64,000 nt of DNA from Isoetes taiwanensis (lineage: Eukaryota > Streptophyta > Lycopodiopsida > Isoetales > Isoetaceae), in contig JAJEKV010000036.1 of NCBI GenBank assembly GCA_021234155.1, forward strand, positions 13,031,426 through 13,095,425. Direction: 5' to 3'. Shown here piece after piece: positions 12,600-22,838 of this stretch. A program made the position numbers and the translations under genes. The notes beneath the pieces were generated by a model. The model saw only the letters and a list, made by a program, of their open reading frames with translations. It ran no database searches and was not told the DNA's origin. Positions within the stretch are counted from its first letter, which is position 1. The number at the start of each line of letters is the position of its first letter.

Positions 12600-13718
12600 G
12601 TTTGAGGACTACCAGGGTAACAACCACATCACGTGCATACTGAATCTGATTTGGTTATCTCGGCTTTTGAGACGCCTTCAGCTTCCTCCTTTTCAATCCA
12701 TCAAGTTGTTGGCAAAAAACTTTGTTCTTATTATGTTTGAAAGTAATGATGCAGTGGATTCTTTGGTATCAAGATGGATTGATCCACTTGGTGGGGAGTA
12801 TATGATGTATCAGTATTACTCTCCTGGTTTTACACCAGATATGGTTCGCGCATTGAAGATGCCTTGCTAGTTCTCGATACCTAATCTTCCTCCTAATCTA
12901 ATGGTCCATCAATTTCTGGTTGCAATTGCAGCTGGTCTTGGGGTTCATATCTCACATTCCATCATGAACGGTCCGAGGATTTGTGTCTCAATGCCAGTGG
13001 ACTCAGCTTTACCAGATTGTATAGTGGTGAAAAGTGGGCCTTGGTATAAGAAGTTGGATCTTAAGCTTCTGAATGGTCCAGAATTAGCCCGTCTGTTTCC
13101 TGACAAGGAGGCTTTTGCTAGCTTTCGTCGAGGCACTCGTGCGTCTCAGGCATCTGTTCAACCTTTTTCTCAGGCTCAAGCTCCTGTTGTTACTTCTTCA
13201 TCTATTCATGATCGTCCTTTACCAGTTGTGTTGCACTCCTCATCCATGGAAGATGCTCTAATTCCAGTTCCGACAGTGTCGTCTTTAGCGCCATCATCTG
13301 TACCTGTAGTTCATTCGTCTCTCCATGTTGATGCTTCTCCCTCTCATGTTTCTGAGGTTGTTATGGCTGATGGTCCTAATCTTCTGTGCACAAAAGAATC
13401 ATGGCAGCAGGTCAATTGGAAGAAGGCGGCAAGGAAGAAGTCTGTTATGTCATCTCACGAGGCTATCCCGCCTCGTTCTATTCAGTGGCATGATAATTTG
13501 ATGTCTGTTGATGATCATCTCGATGCGGTAGACCATGTTGATTGTGATGAGGCCATTAAACGCCTCAAGGTGGCAAAAGGAGTCTAAGTATATACTGTGT
13601 ATGGGTGGTTTTGCTTAGTGGACTATTTCGTCCTCTAGGTTTTGAGTCCCATGTCACAGGTCTCTTGTATGTATCTTGATTTTTCTTGATAATAGATTGT
13701 CGTCCTTCAAAGAAAAAA
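12600..13718 (+). mobile_element. ORF1-only ('half') LINE ending in poly(A)
   Basis: A DUF4283-like LINE ORF1 (12607-13587) is followed directly by a 130-bp 3' end and a poly(A) run (13709-13718), with no reverse-transcriptase ORF between. ORF1 shows NFVLIMFESNDAVDSLVSRW, WIDPLGGEYM, and the 'ipnLP...ia..lG' block. A TAG replaces the Trp expected before FSIPNLPPN (12868-12870). The tail 'gattgtcgtccttcaaag' matches the 3' end of the truncated LINE at 22839-25146. This may be an internal deletion copy or a separate non-autonomous lineage like mammalian HAL1 elements. Confidence 0.65.
12901..13587 (+). pseudogene. LINE ORF1 C-terminal part (RNA-binding/DUF4283-like, no zinc knuckle)
   Basis: The 228-codon open segment begins in the middle of the DUF4283-like fold (MVHQFLVAIAAGLGVHISHS) and continues into a Ser/Pro/Val-rich tail of about 130 residues. 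The usual CCHC knuckle that follows DUF4283 in plant L1 ORF1 is absent. The true N-terminal half lies in the same frame upstream (12607-12867) behind the TAG. As a chaperone-type nucleic-acid binding protein it would coat LINE RNA, but this copy is broken. Confidence 0.6.
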
Positions 13719-13720
13719 AA

Positions 13721-14064
13721 AAGGCCATATTGCTGTTGTCCACATCCCCAGTATGCATGTAACCCAAAGGGAGTATTATGGTTTGACCAAATTCTATGGT
13801 TCATGATGAACCATTTAGAATTATTTTTCAAGGAAGATTCAATGGTTTCTAGATGGAGTAAGTTTATAATCTGGACCTCTAATCCTGGTATTGAGGCCTT
13901 GATCCAACAATGCTCGATTTTCCATTTCATAAGAAAATCTATGATGGAAAGACTCCTTTAATATGTGAATAACCCGGAGGCAAAGTTATTTGGAGACCGC
14001 ACAGAAAATGGGCTGAGATATACGGTTAATTAAACCACCTAAGTTCTCATACTATAATACCCCT
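13721..14064 (+). other. Unassigned sequence between half-LINE and RT element copy 2
   Basis: A plus-strand frame stays open (13686-13961) and reads a Trp/Phe-rich peptide with WSKFIIWTSNPGIEALIQQC, but it has no start context of its own and no recognised domain. It may be the 5' part of the RT element or an older insertion. Confidence 0.25.
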
Positions 14065-14658
14065 ATGTTTAAGAGACCAAGAGAAATGGAAGATGCACCT
14101 GGTGCACCTGACAGAAGAAATAGGGGAAGAGGGAGAAGTGAGAATAGAGGTGCTTTCAATGGTGGTGGTAGGAGTAATAGGGGAAGGGGAGATTTGAACA
14201 TGTTATTTAGAGGTGGTCATATGGATAGAGGCCACCCTATGGCAAGAGGAGGTAGACATTCATTTGGAAGAGGGAGGGGAAGACCAAATGAAGGAAGAAG
14301 TTGAAGAGCATGGGCTGCTAGCTCTTCAGAGAGCGTCCAAATAGTGGAGAATACCCCTATGTCTGTGGACCAGCAGCATAGCCAAGCTTATTCTCCTTTG
14401 AGACCCAATAATCTGAACTATCCTTGGGGGAATTAGTGGAAACATATCTTTTGTTTTCTATTCTATTCTATTCTATTTGCAATGAATAAAGTGTTTTCTC
14501 TATTTATAGTAGAGTTTTTTTACTTCATGCAGGAAATGCAAGTTGTTTCTAAGTCTCCAATGTTATCTACGGGGAGATTTAAAGTTATGAATGATAAAAC
14601 TAGTGATAGCTCTTACATACACTTATTGTATGTTAATAGGATCATGGAACTAGTCAAT

Positions 14659-14980
14659 GGGTGAAAGCATGCTAGGGTGTACCATCTAAAGTACTTTTTA
14701 GGGAGTGCGAAACTACCCAGAAAAGTACCCAGCACTGGGTACTGGGAACTTGCATAAATGCTGCAATAAATAATAAGTTTGAGAGTTAATTCATTTATAT
14801 TAGTCTCTAATAGTATTGTTATCCTCTAGTACTATATATTGACATGTTATTGACCTTCAATTCAAAAATTCTCGATTGATTTTAATGGAAAGAGAAAACA
14901 GAAAGTACCAGTTTTAAAAGTACCCAGTGTAGGTACTTTTGAGGGTTCCAAAAGTGGTACACCGTAGCATGCTTTTACCC
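14659..14980. mobile_element. 322-bp MITE with 4-bp target duplication CAAT
   Basis: Terminal inverted repeats begin GGGTGAAAGCATGCTAGGGT on the left and GGGTAAAAGCATGCTACGGT on the right (reverse complement), continuing as GTACCA. CAAT flanks both ends (14655-14658, 14981-14984). Removing the element plus one CAAT joins the RT-element frame (MELVN to VKNLF) without a shift, which supports the exact boundaries. No coding capacity. The four-base duplication does not fit hAT, MULE or PIF; the superfamily is unassigned. Confidence 0.85.
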
Positions 14981-15636
14981 CAATGTGAAAAACTTATTTA
15001 TCAGTTTCACATGCTTAAGTAATTTGAGTTGCCATTGTGAAAATATAACTTGGTTTGAACCATTCCTTGATATTAGAGATGATGGAAGGAACAATGTTAC
15101 AACACTCTCCATTGACATATGTCATTATACAAGGGAAGATATAAAATATGGTTTAAATCATATCCACCTTGAAGAAGCTAATGTGGGATTGGTTATCATG
15201 GAAATACTTAAAGCATGGGGGCAAACCATTCAATTATTAGAGAATAAATTTTGTAAATTCCATACCTCTAGGATTGAGTAGACAAAAACATTTATTGAAC
15301 GGAAGATTAAACATTTGGTACAAGTGGCAAAACATGACAAAAGAAAGAGGATTAGGATTTCAAATAAGACCTACATTGTGGAAGGAAATATGGAAAAAAA
15401 TGGTTACAGGAACATCTGTATATTTCCGGGGCAGATAAAGCTGAGAATACTCCTGTCTTTATTTGCAAAGATTATATTCTGAGAGCAGCATTGAGAAGAG
15501 TTCAAAGCTCAGATTTTGCTATGTGCTATGATGAGGATGGCTACCCTAGTACACCTACAGCAATCAAGTATGTATGCTTGTATGCGATGGAAAACATTGC
15601 TAAGGTGAATAGTGATAAAAAAACTAGGGTTACCTT

Positions 15637-15719
15637 TTTTTTTTTTGTTGAAGGACGTCAGACTTTATTCAATCAAAGAGTCAAATACAAGTATAAATGC
15701 AGAGACTAAACTAGGGTAT
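15637..15719 (-). mobile_element. Very short poly(A)-tailed LINE 3' end insertion
   Basis: An approximately 83-bp insert begins with poly(T) and 'gttgaaggacgtcagacttt', the complement of a LINE 3' terminus (compare 'ggaaggacgacaagctttat' at 22860). AAACTAGGGTTACCTT flanks it on both sides (15621-15636 and 15719-15734), with part of that sequence repeated once more. It splits the RT element frame and is a heavily 5'-truncated copy. Confidence 0.8.
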
Positions 15720-17600
15720 AAACTAGGGTTACCTTATCTAATGGCGACGTACAAGGTCCATAAAAGGAAGTTCAGATGGCTAACTAATGCATTCAGTTGT
15801 ATCTTCTCGGACATGGCTAATTGTATTACATCAGTTATACAAGCTATGGTCCCAGTATTTAAGGAGATGTATTGGACATTAGACTCTAAAAGTAAAAGGT
15901 TTATGGAGGTTCATACTAGATCATTTTGGTGGATAGATTCCACTATAAATCTAGTTGTTAATTTACCTCAAAAGATATGTAATACATGGGTAGCAGATAT
16001 TGCAAGATGCTACGAGTCCATACCTCTATTTGGAGAAGATGGGATCACTACTTTTTGTGAATTACTCTTCTTTAAAGCTTTCCATTTGAAAAATCCTCTT
16101 AAGTTATGTGTACATTGTGGATCTAAGTACAAAAGTACATGGAGAAAGAATATTCCGAGCTCAGAATCTTACTTTGAGCTCACACTCCAGGAACTCATTA
16201 CCATGAACAACTATTTGCTTGCTAATTGTTGTTTACAAGTGGGAGATAGAGTGTGGAAACAAATCAGAGGAATCCCTATGGGGTTCTCTTGCTCCCCTTT
16301 ATGGTGCAACTTGTATCTTATGTTCTACGAGTACAAATTTATAGGGAGACTGGCAAAACTGGGGAAAGCAGAATTTTTGGCCTTGTTTGAAGGAAATTAT
16401 AAATATATGGATGAGGGCAATAAATAATCCATTAATGGACATATTTATTGATCTGTTGCAACCAAGACATGTTGATAATACGTTTTGGATTTATCCATTG
16501 GAATTCCTTGATATTAAAAAGGATAGAAACATGCCAAATGTTCCCACTAGGGTAGCCCTTAAGGACGAAAGTTCGCCAAAAATCTATTTTTTAAAGGTAT
16601 CGAGAAATTTCGATGCTATGGTTTAGTAGGGCCCGTTATGGATGAAAAAAATAAAATTAGCCAACGTTTCTACAAACAAATCTCACTCCACTTGAAAATT
16701 CGCCACATCCACTAAGCATCATAACTATGGATTCGCCTTATCCTCTACCCTCCTTCTCGAAGATTTCTTAAGGAATCGCCTAATATTCTAGGCTTTCTTC
16801 ATATTCTTCATATCCATCCAGATACATATGATAATTTTAAGTACTTCTAAGGATGTACTAGAGAGCAAATTTTTAAGACCTCCCTTTTAATAGATTTGTT
16901 TTATCTACAAGGATAAGCCACATTCTCATTTGCAAAGGTTAAGTTCTGGTATTGCATCATGCAACTATAGTTATAATGTGTTTGTGTTCTTGATTAAATA
17001 TGGATGCCGATGAATAAAATTTCACCACAAAAATTGCACTTGGAAAATAAAGACACTTAAATCTTGGCAAAATATTGGCCATGATTTGCCTAGATTTCTA
17101 TAAAAAACTTTCATGTCTAGAAAACATTCGCCCGCATGCCTAATCTTGCAACTCTATTATTCGCCCGACCTTCTAAATTATGCTTAGACAAATTTGACCT
17201 TAAGGGCAACCCTGGTTCCCACAATATGATCTTGAACTTTCCAGATGCAATTTCTTGAACATGCATATTCAAGTTATAGATCAAATAGAGGGACCGTACA
17301 TTACGACAAGATTTGACAAAAGACGAATGCTCCCATTTAAATGTACATGTTTCATACAATTGGCATCTAATAGAAAAATTAGCCAATGCTATAATCTTAT
17401 AATTGCACAAGTGATAACGCTATCATATTTATGCAATCGTCCCCAAGATTTTCTGGTGGAACTGGGGAAGTAGTGATGTGTTTGTTTATAATGGCTTTAG
17501 CCTAGATAGGCTTAAGTCCATTGTTATAAAAACGATTGAAAATGCATGTACCCCTGGAGCACCTGTGGAGAAACAACAGGATTATAGACGTCAAATCTTA

Positions 17601-19205
17601 GAGGAAGGAAGGAAGGAAGGAAGGTTCTTTTATCGTCCACGAAGGCCAATCGGCCTATGGGACCCAAATTACACGGGTGCAGCAAGCCCGTTGCTACCCG
17701 GATTAAAAAACCCCCCCTTACGAGGGGAAAAACCGTCGCAGCAACAAGCCTACTGGCAGTTGTACATATATACATATACACATGAATTCCCGGCACCTCA
17801 GGTAGGCACCCGGGGGCAGAGGTGAGTGCGCAGATCCAAAACCTCCTGGAGGTAGGAGCCAAGGGATCGAATCGACGGGCGTCTTGAGTAGCTTCGTCGG
17901 AGGCGGAACCAGTGTCGCACCAAGAGAACGTAGCGAGCCCGAATTTGACTATAGGCTGGACAACTCTGGAAGGCATGGCTTTCATCCTCAACAACGCCCG
18001 GGTAACAACACCGACAAAGCCTGTCACCGCACGGCTCTCAACCCACCGGCACCCGCCTCAAGCCGAAGATGGTGGGCCCTTGTTCAATGGGCGCCGGATG
18101 ATCCTCAAGCTTCTTCATGGGCAACCGAGAATGCGGTAGAGAGCTGCGGGCCTCGAACTAGGGTGGGGTTTATGTCTTTGTTTGTAGTGTGCCATCTTTA
18201 CATTCGAGCATGGTGGTCCCGAGCTTCCCGAGGGAAACAAGAGTCCAAGTACCCCCTCGGCCTATCCGTGGGCGTGCATATTGCACTGGGCGCACCTATG
18301 TGCGTCTACGTTCAACCAGCGCCCGATCCACTGCGCTCTCTTGTCCTTCCAACAAGCCACGAGTGGATTCTTGGGGTCATCGTCCGGCGTAAGCCAAAGT
18401 CTGCGCGGGGAGCCGAAGTGTAAGCCCATCTTGGCCACCTTCGGAAATAAACAATGTGCCTATCGAGGGTCGCATCTTTGCGGGGGCATGAATCATGTCT
18501 CCTGCAACAAGATCGATATGGAACCGAGGGCTTGACCCCAAGTGCTTTCGGCGTCAAAAATGCCTTACGGACTGCTCTAAGTCGTTCCAAGTCGCCAAAG
18601 ACACCACCGGGCCCCACACCTCGACCCCATCTGAAGAACTGGCTCCACTAGTGCGGGAACAAATGTGGATGGTGGCCCCGATCATCTGACTCTGCCACAA
18701 CTATTGTTTTGCATTGCGTCTGGCCCTTCCAACCTCTGCGGTCACCCGGAAGGCGAATGGATGCATTCCAATACATTGAGGATCGAAAATTCCACCCCCG
18801 GTACTTGTAGGCGGGTGTGACCTCTACCATCTCGCCCCCGATAAGTGGCCCAGGAGGTCTTTGGATGACGCGAGGGGAGGATATGAGGACCACCTTAGTC
18901 TTGGCCAGGTTGACACGCATGTCCGTCGCCTGGCAGAATGTGTCCAGGGCATCTAGGTGTGCCTGCATGCCCTCTGGTGTATAGGCCAAGAGGTCCACAT
19001 CATCCGCGTAGATGAGCTGCCGGATGACCTGGTGCAAGAGCTATATACCGTCCCCCCCATTGGCAGCAAGTCATGCTTCCAACTGGTCAATGTAAAGTCC
19101 AAAGAGTGTGGGTGAGAGAGGACAACCTTGCCTAACTCCAATGCTGCTGGCAAATGACTGTCCTTCCAGTTGCATGCGGCCTGTGCAGAGGGCATGAGGC
19201 AAATC
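17601..19205 (-). mobile_element. 5'-truncated GC-rich LINE with (TTCC)n 3' tail
   Basis: The minus strand reads LINE RT boxes: IGVRQGCPLSPTLFGLYID (about 19140-19085), then QLIYADDVDLLAYTPEGM (about 19020-18965), and AKTKVVLIS. A Cys-rich C-terminal region and 3' UTR follow. The 3' end is a (TTCC)n run (17601-17624 on the plus strand as GGAA repeats), not poly(A). Composition is much richer in G+C than the surrounding DNA and the other LINEs. Possible short target duplication CAAATC (17592-17597 and 19200-19205). A microsatellite tail recalls RTE-like clades, but the clade is not certain. Confidence 0.75.
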
Positions 19206-19447
19206 AATAGGTAAAATATTCAGAGCTTTACTCCATTTCATATTAGAATATTTTCTCCATTCTAATAAAAACCATTGAATAATAGGCAATTTGGATCGAA
19301 AGATCTAGAAATCAATAAAGGAAGAAAATAAAGAAAAACGTTTTTTAATGGTTTCGGCTGGAATACGAAAGGAACCGTCTAAATGTGGATATTAATTACA
19401 ATATGATCAGACCTTTAGTTGCATCGAACTGAGTGGCAGCGGCATCA
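19206..19447. other. AT-rich segment, no gene assigned
   Basis: A short minus-strand open frame (reading PIIQWFLLEWRKYSNMKW) looks protein-like and slightly organellar in composition, but I could not match it to a plastid or mitochondrial gene. It is left unassigned. Confidence 0.25.
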
Positions 19448-19990
19448 TGCGGCCACAGTAGGCCGTACTCTGGCAGAAGAGGCCGATTTGGCCGGATAGC
19501 TCATCCTTGAGCATAATCGATCAGAATAGGCAGTGTCATAGAGCTTAACCAAGGATTTACTGGGCCAGAAAAGGGAATCGAAGCCCCTGGAGGTAAGCTT
19601 GAATTTATGTTGTATTGCTCCAAGATTGTTCTTTCTCTATCTTGATTATTTTCTGTGTTGTTTAAACCTATTATGCTATCTTTCGGAACAGGGCAATAAG
19701 CAAGAATCAGACCTGACACACCAGGCCGTACACTGGCAGAAGGGGCCGATTTAGCCTATGGGCTCATATTTGAGCAAATATATCCTGACCCAATATATCC
19801 TGAGGGAACCTGAGGGCAGAGTTCCTCAGGATATATTGGGTCGGAATAGGAATTCGCTGTTGAGAGGTATGCTTGAATTTATTATATGTTGAACTGCTTC
19901 AAGATAGAAGGAACACTTGTTCTTAATCTATCTTGATTATTTCATGTATTGATCAAGCAAAGTTTTTATGCTATCTCTCTGAACAAGGTA
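19448..19990. repeat. Two tandem, diverged ~275-bp units; second contains a long hairpin
   Basis: Unit 1 (from 'ggccgtactctggcagaaga') and unit 2 (from 'ggccgtacactggcagaagg' at about 19725) share a common order: 'ggccgattt...', a 'ggaggtaagcttgaattta'/'gaggtatgcttgaattta' block, and 'tctatcttgattattt'. Within unit 2, an inverted repeat (19788-19809 and 19821-19841, arms starting ACCCAATATATCCTGAGG, one bulged base, 11-base loop) could form a strong stem-loop. No coding evidence. Confidence 0.6.
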
Positions 19991-20708
19991 AAGATTTTGG
20001 ATTGTTCACAGCCAAATATTTATGGTCATATCCATTGTGGCAAAGTTCGATAGTACAGTCAGCCTGGTATAAGGTATTTTTGAAAAACAAAATTGTTCTG
20101 TATAGATTCATTCTTTCTAGATTCTATCTTGGTTTGCTACATAGTATTCTTTGGATTTAAATAGATGCTAGCTTATGGGCAGACCATCAAATTTAGTGTC
20201 TACTAAAAGGAGACGGATATATACCTTGCTAGATTACTGGTATATTGAGATAATGACGGAAGGAATGGGAGAATCTGGCATTATGGAATTAGAAGAGGAG
20301 CCCGAACTACACATCAATGAAAACTAGGTTAGATAGATAATAAAAGATTATTAATTTTGGTCCGCTTGAGGTGTTTATATTTTAAGCGATGTTTGTCTAC
20401 TAGAATGGTTTTGATCCAGCATGGGAATTTTTAGAACATTTTTGTAAAATATGTTTTTGAGTATAGAATATAATAAGCTAAAAAGAAAATATTGGATTTA
20501 ATTGGATAAACCATGCATGCATGATTAGGACTAGCTCTTGATTTTCCTTGTTTCCTCGACACCGATAGCAAGGGAGGTTTTATAAAAAGCACCGACACCT
20601 GTCTTCCACATGCTGGCACTTGTACTAACACGTGTTCTGTCTTGTGACGGTGGCAGGTACCAACTTTTCTTACCTGGATTCAGGATTAATAAAATTTAAG
20701 ACTAGTCT
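19991..20708. other. AT-rich sequence, nothing identified
   Basis: No open frame with recognised features, no terminal repeats and no tail found. It separates the duplicated units on the left from the long inverted repeat on the right. Confidence 0.4.
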
Positions 20709-22048
20709 GGAACATCATCATGCAACAAATATGAGTTATCTGGAATTATTATTATTTTTCTAAGTTTCAAATTCGTAGATAATTTATTTTGCATTTATCA
20801 TGTGTATAGGTCCGTTAAAGGGAAGGTTGCTTGTAAAGCATAATATATATACACATATTTATCTGACCTTAGAGGTTACCACCTTAATGACCCATGCATA
20901 GCATTATCATGGGCATTATCTATACTTGATATTTGCATTTTTATCTAGGTGTATATTTTCTATTAATAATTTGATTGATTCTTTGTATAGAATCCAGATG
21001 GTGAAGAAGAAGGTGGTCTAGTATGGAATTCGAACCTTAAATAAATTGGTTACGATGAAAACTATGGGTACCTAGCCCCATTATTCAAACTATTATGGTT
21101 ATAATGATTGATGCCCCGGGACTCCATGAGTACATCATTAGTAGGGAAAACTCTCTTATTGATAATGATTTCTCCATTTTGAGTAATTTGGATGCTTCAC
21201 ATTGGTTCCAAATATTCCATACACATAGAAATGGTGGTAGTGTACTTCAACATTTGAAGTCATTCGAAATCAAATTATTTGATCTTGTGGGATCTGATAA
21301 AAGAGATATGGAAATGTGTAAGCAGGTTCTTGAGCAGTCCAAAGATCTTAAACTCGCCAATGGGGAGGTATATATTCTATGTTAAAATGTGAAGAGAGAA
21401 CATCTAATATTTCATCTGATGGTAGATGTTCTCTCACATTTCCATATCTCTTTTGTCAGATTCCACAAGATCAAATAATTTGGCTTCGAATGACTTCAAA
21501 TATTGAAGTACATTGCCACCATTTCTATGTGTATGAAACATTTGGAACCAATGTGAAGCATCCAAATTACTCAAAATGGAGAAATCATTATCAGCAAGAG
21601 AGTTTTCCCTATTAATGATGTACTCATGGAGTCCTGGGGCATCAATCATTATAACCATAATAGTTTGAATAATGGGGCTAGGTACCCATAAGTTTTCATC
21701 GTAACCAATTTTCTTAAGGTTCGAATTCCATACTAGACCACCTTCTCCTTCACCATCTGGATTCTATACAAAGAATCAATCAAGTTAGTAATAGAAAATA
21801 TACACCTAGATAAAAATGCATCAAGTATAGATAATGCCCATGATAATGCTATGCATGGGTCATTAAGGTGGTAACCTCTAAGGTCAGATAAATATGTGTG
21901 TATATATATTATGCTTTACAAGCATCCTTCCCTTTAAGGGACCTATACACATGATAAATGCAAAATAAATTTATCTACGAATTTGAAACTTAGAAAAATA
22001 ATAATAATTCCAGATAACCCGCATTTGTTGCATGATGATGTTCCATAC
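20709..22048. repeat. Long inverted repeat, arms ~610 bp, spacer ~115 bp
   Basis: The left arm (20709-21318, from 'gaacatcatcatgcaacaaa') and right arm (21433-22048, ending 'ttgttgcatgatgatgttcc') are near-perfect reverse complements with scattered substitutions. The spacer contains a further 12-bp inverted repeat (GAGAGAACATCT at 21391 / AGATGTTCTCTC at 21423). A protein-like segment with HEYII, ENSL, DNDFSIL and WFQ lies inside each arm in opposite orientation, so a gene fragment appears to have been duplicated in inverted form. A transcript across it would be a long double-stranded hairpin, a natural small-RNA source. Confidence 0.9.
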
Positions 22049-22119
22049 TAGTACCTGCAGAGATCCCAAAGGACCGAAAATGTCTATGGCAGACAAGCTA
22101 TTAACTATCCCAACAATCA

Positions 22120-22197
22120 TATACAAGGGCTCGAACCATCAACTTTAGGTCCTTAAACATTGGGACTAATCCCCTTAACCCAATTAGGCATCCCCTA
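22120..22197 (-). mobile_element. tRNA-derived SINE head (pol III A and B boxes)
   Basis: On the minus strand the segment starts GGGGATGCCTAATTGGGTTA (A-box-like) and has an exact B box GGTTCGAGCCC at 22138-22128. Spacing of about 45 bp between boxes is tRNA-like, but stems do not pair as a functional tRNA, so a SINE or tRNA pseudogene is more likely. The region 3' of the B box (to about 22060) abuts the long inverted repeat. Confidence 0.6.
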
Positions 22198-22838
22198 GGG
22201 GCAAAATATGACCACAATTGGAAACCTAACCTTAATTAAAAAAGGAAACCTTACTTTTAAAACGCTAGTAAGGGAACTTTGTCAGACTGTCAGTCCCCAT
22301 CTACCTCTGACTGACCATACGAAAAAATCATAGCGACAGGTCCAGCTCATGGAATAAATTACTACTCCTATATTTTAGTGTAGCCAAAATAGGTTTGGCT
22401 AAACTACCCTCAAATTAAAGCTTGAAGTTTCTAGCACTTGGCTAAACTAGATGATTTTTCTCCATGGAAGTTTCTTGACTTTGCCTAAACTTTCAAAAAA
22501 AAAGGAGGCAAATATTAGCCATCACATTATGCTAACTTTAAAAAGTCCAAGCCTTTGGACAAAGATATTGAACTTAGTGTTGTTACAATGTAATTTAATA
22601 TGGGTAAATGGCAATAAATATATTGTGGCATGACTAACGGAATTATAATTATTGTTATAACTTCCTTGATACAAAGAAGCAACAAAGATATAAACATACA
22701 TGAACGTGTTCAAAACTCAACAAAAAAAGTACATTATTCCTTCTAGATATGATCAACTACGCGGATGCTTCAACTTCATATATAGAATAAGAAAAAGTAA
22801 CTACAAAACAAGAAAAACAAACAAATTGAACCCTACTT

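Larger units (their letters stand above)
14065..17580 (+). pseudogene. Penelope/Rvt-like reverse transcriptase element, copy 2
   Basis: Order along the element: an Arg/Gly-rich (RGG) basic N-terminal region (14065-14304, then TGA where Arg is likely, and continuing in frame to about 14437); an apparent intron to about 14533; a helical region (14533-15281) with a TAG at 15279-15281; the RT fingers (15740 on: ATYKVHKRKFRW); the first catalytic box VADIARCYESIP (about 15990); RGIPMGFSCSPLWCN (about 16265); and a palm box degraded to NYKYMDEGN by an indel, where copy 1 keeps YMDD. A thumb-like region (17255-17580: SNRKISQCYN, NGFSLDRLKSIVIK) lies before the LINE insertion at 17601. No GIY-YIG or other endonuclease is visible. 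Insertions at 14659-14980 and 15637-15719 further interrupt it. The basic RGG head suggests nucleic-acid binding. Confidence 0.7.

Noticed and set aside
12901-13136. Minus-strand ORF overlapping LINE ORF1
   Set aside because: It is a shadow of the plus-strand DUF4283-like frame.
19206-19420. Plastid DNA insertion
   Set aside because: Composition and a short protein-like frame hint at organelle DNA, but I could not match it to a plastid or mitochondrial gene.
22128-22138. Functional tRNA gene on minus strand
   Set aside because: A and B boxes are present but acceptor and anticodon stems do not pair; a SINE is more consistent.
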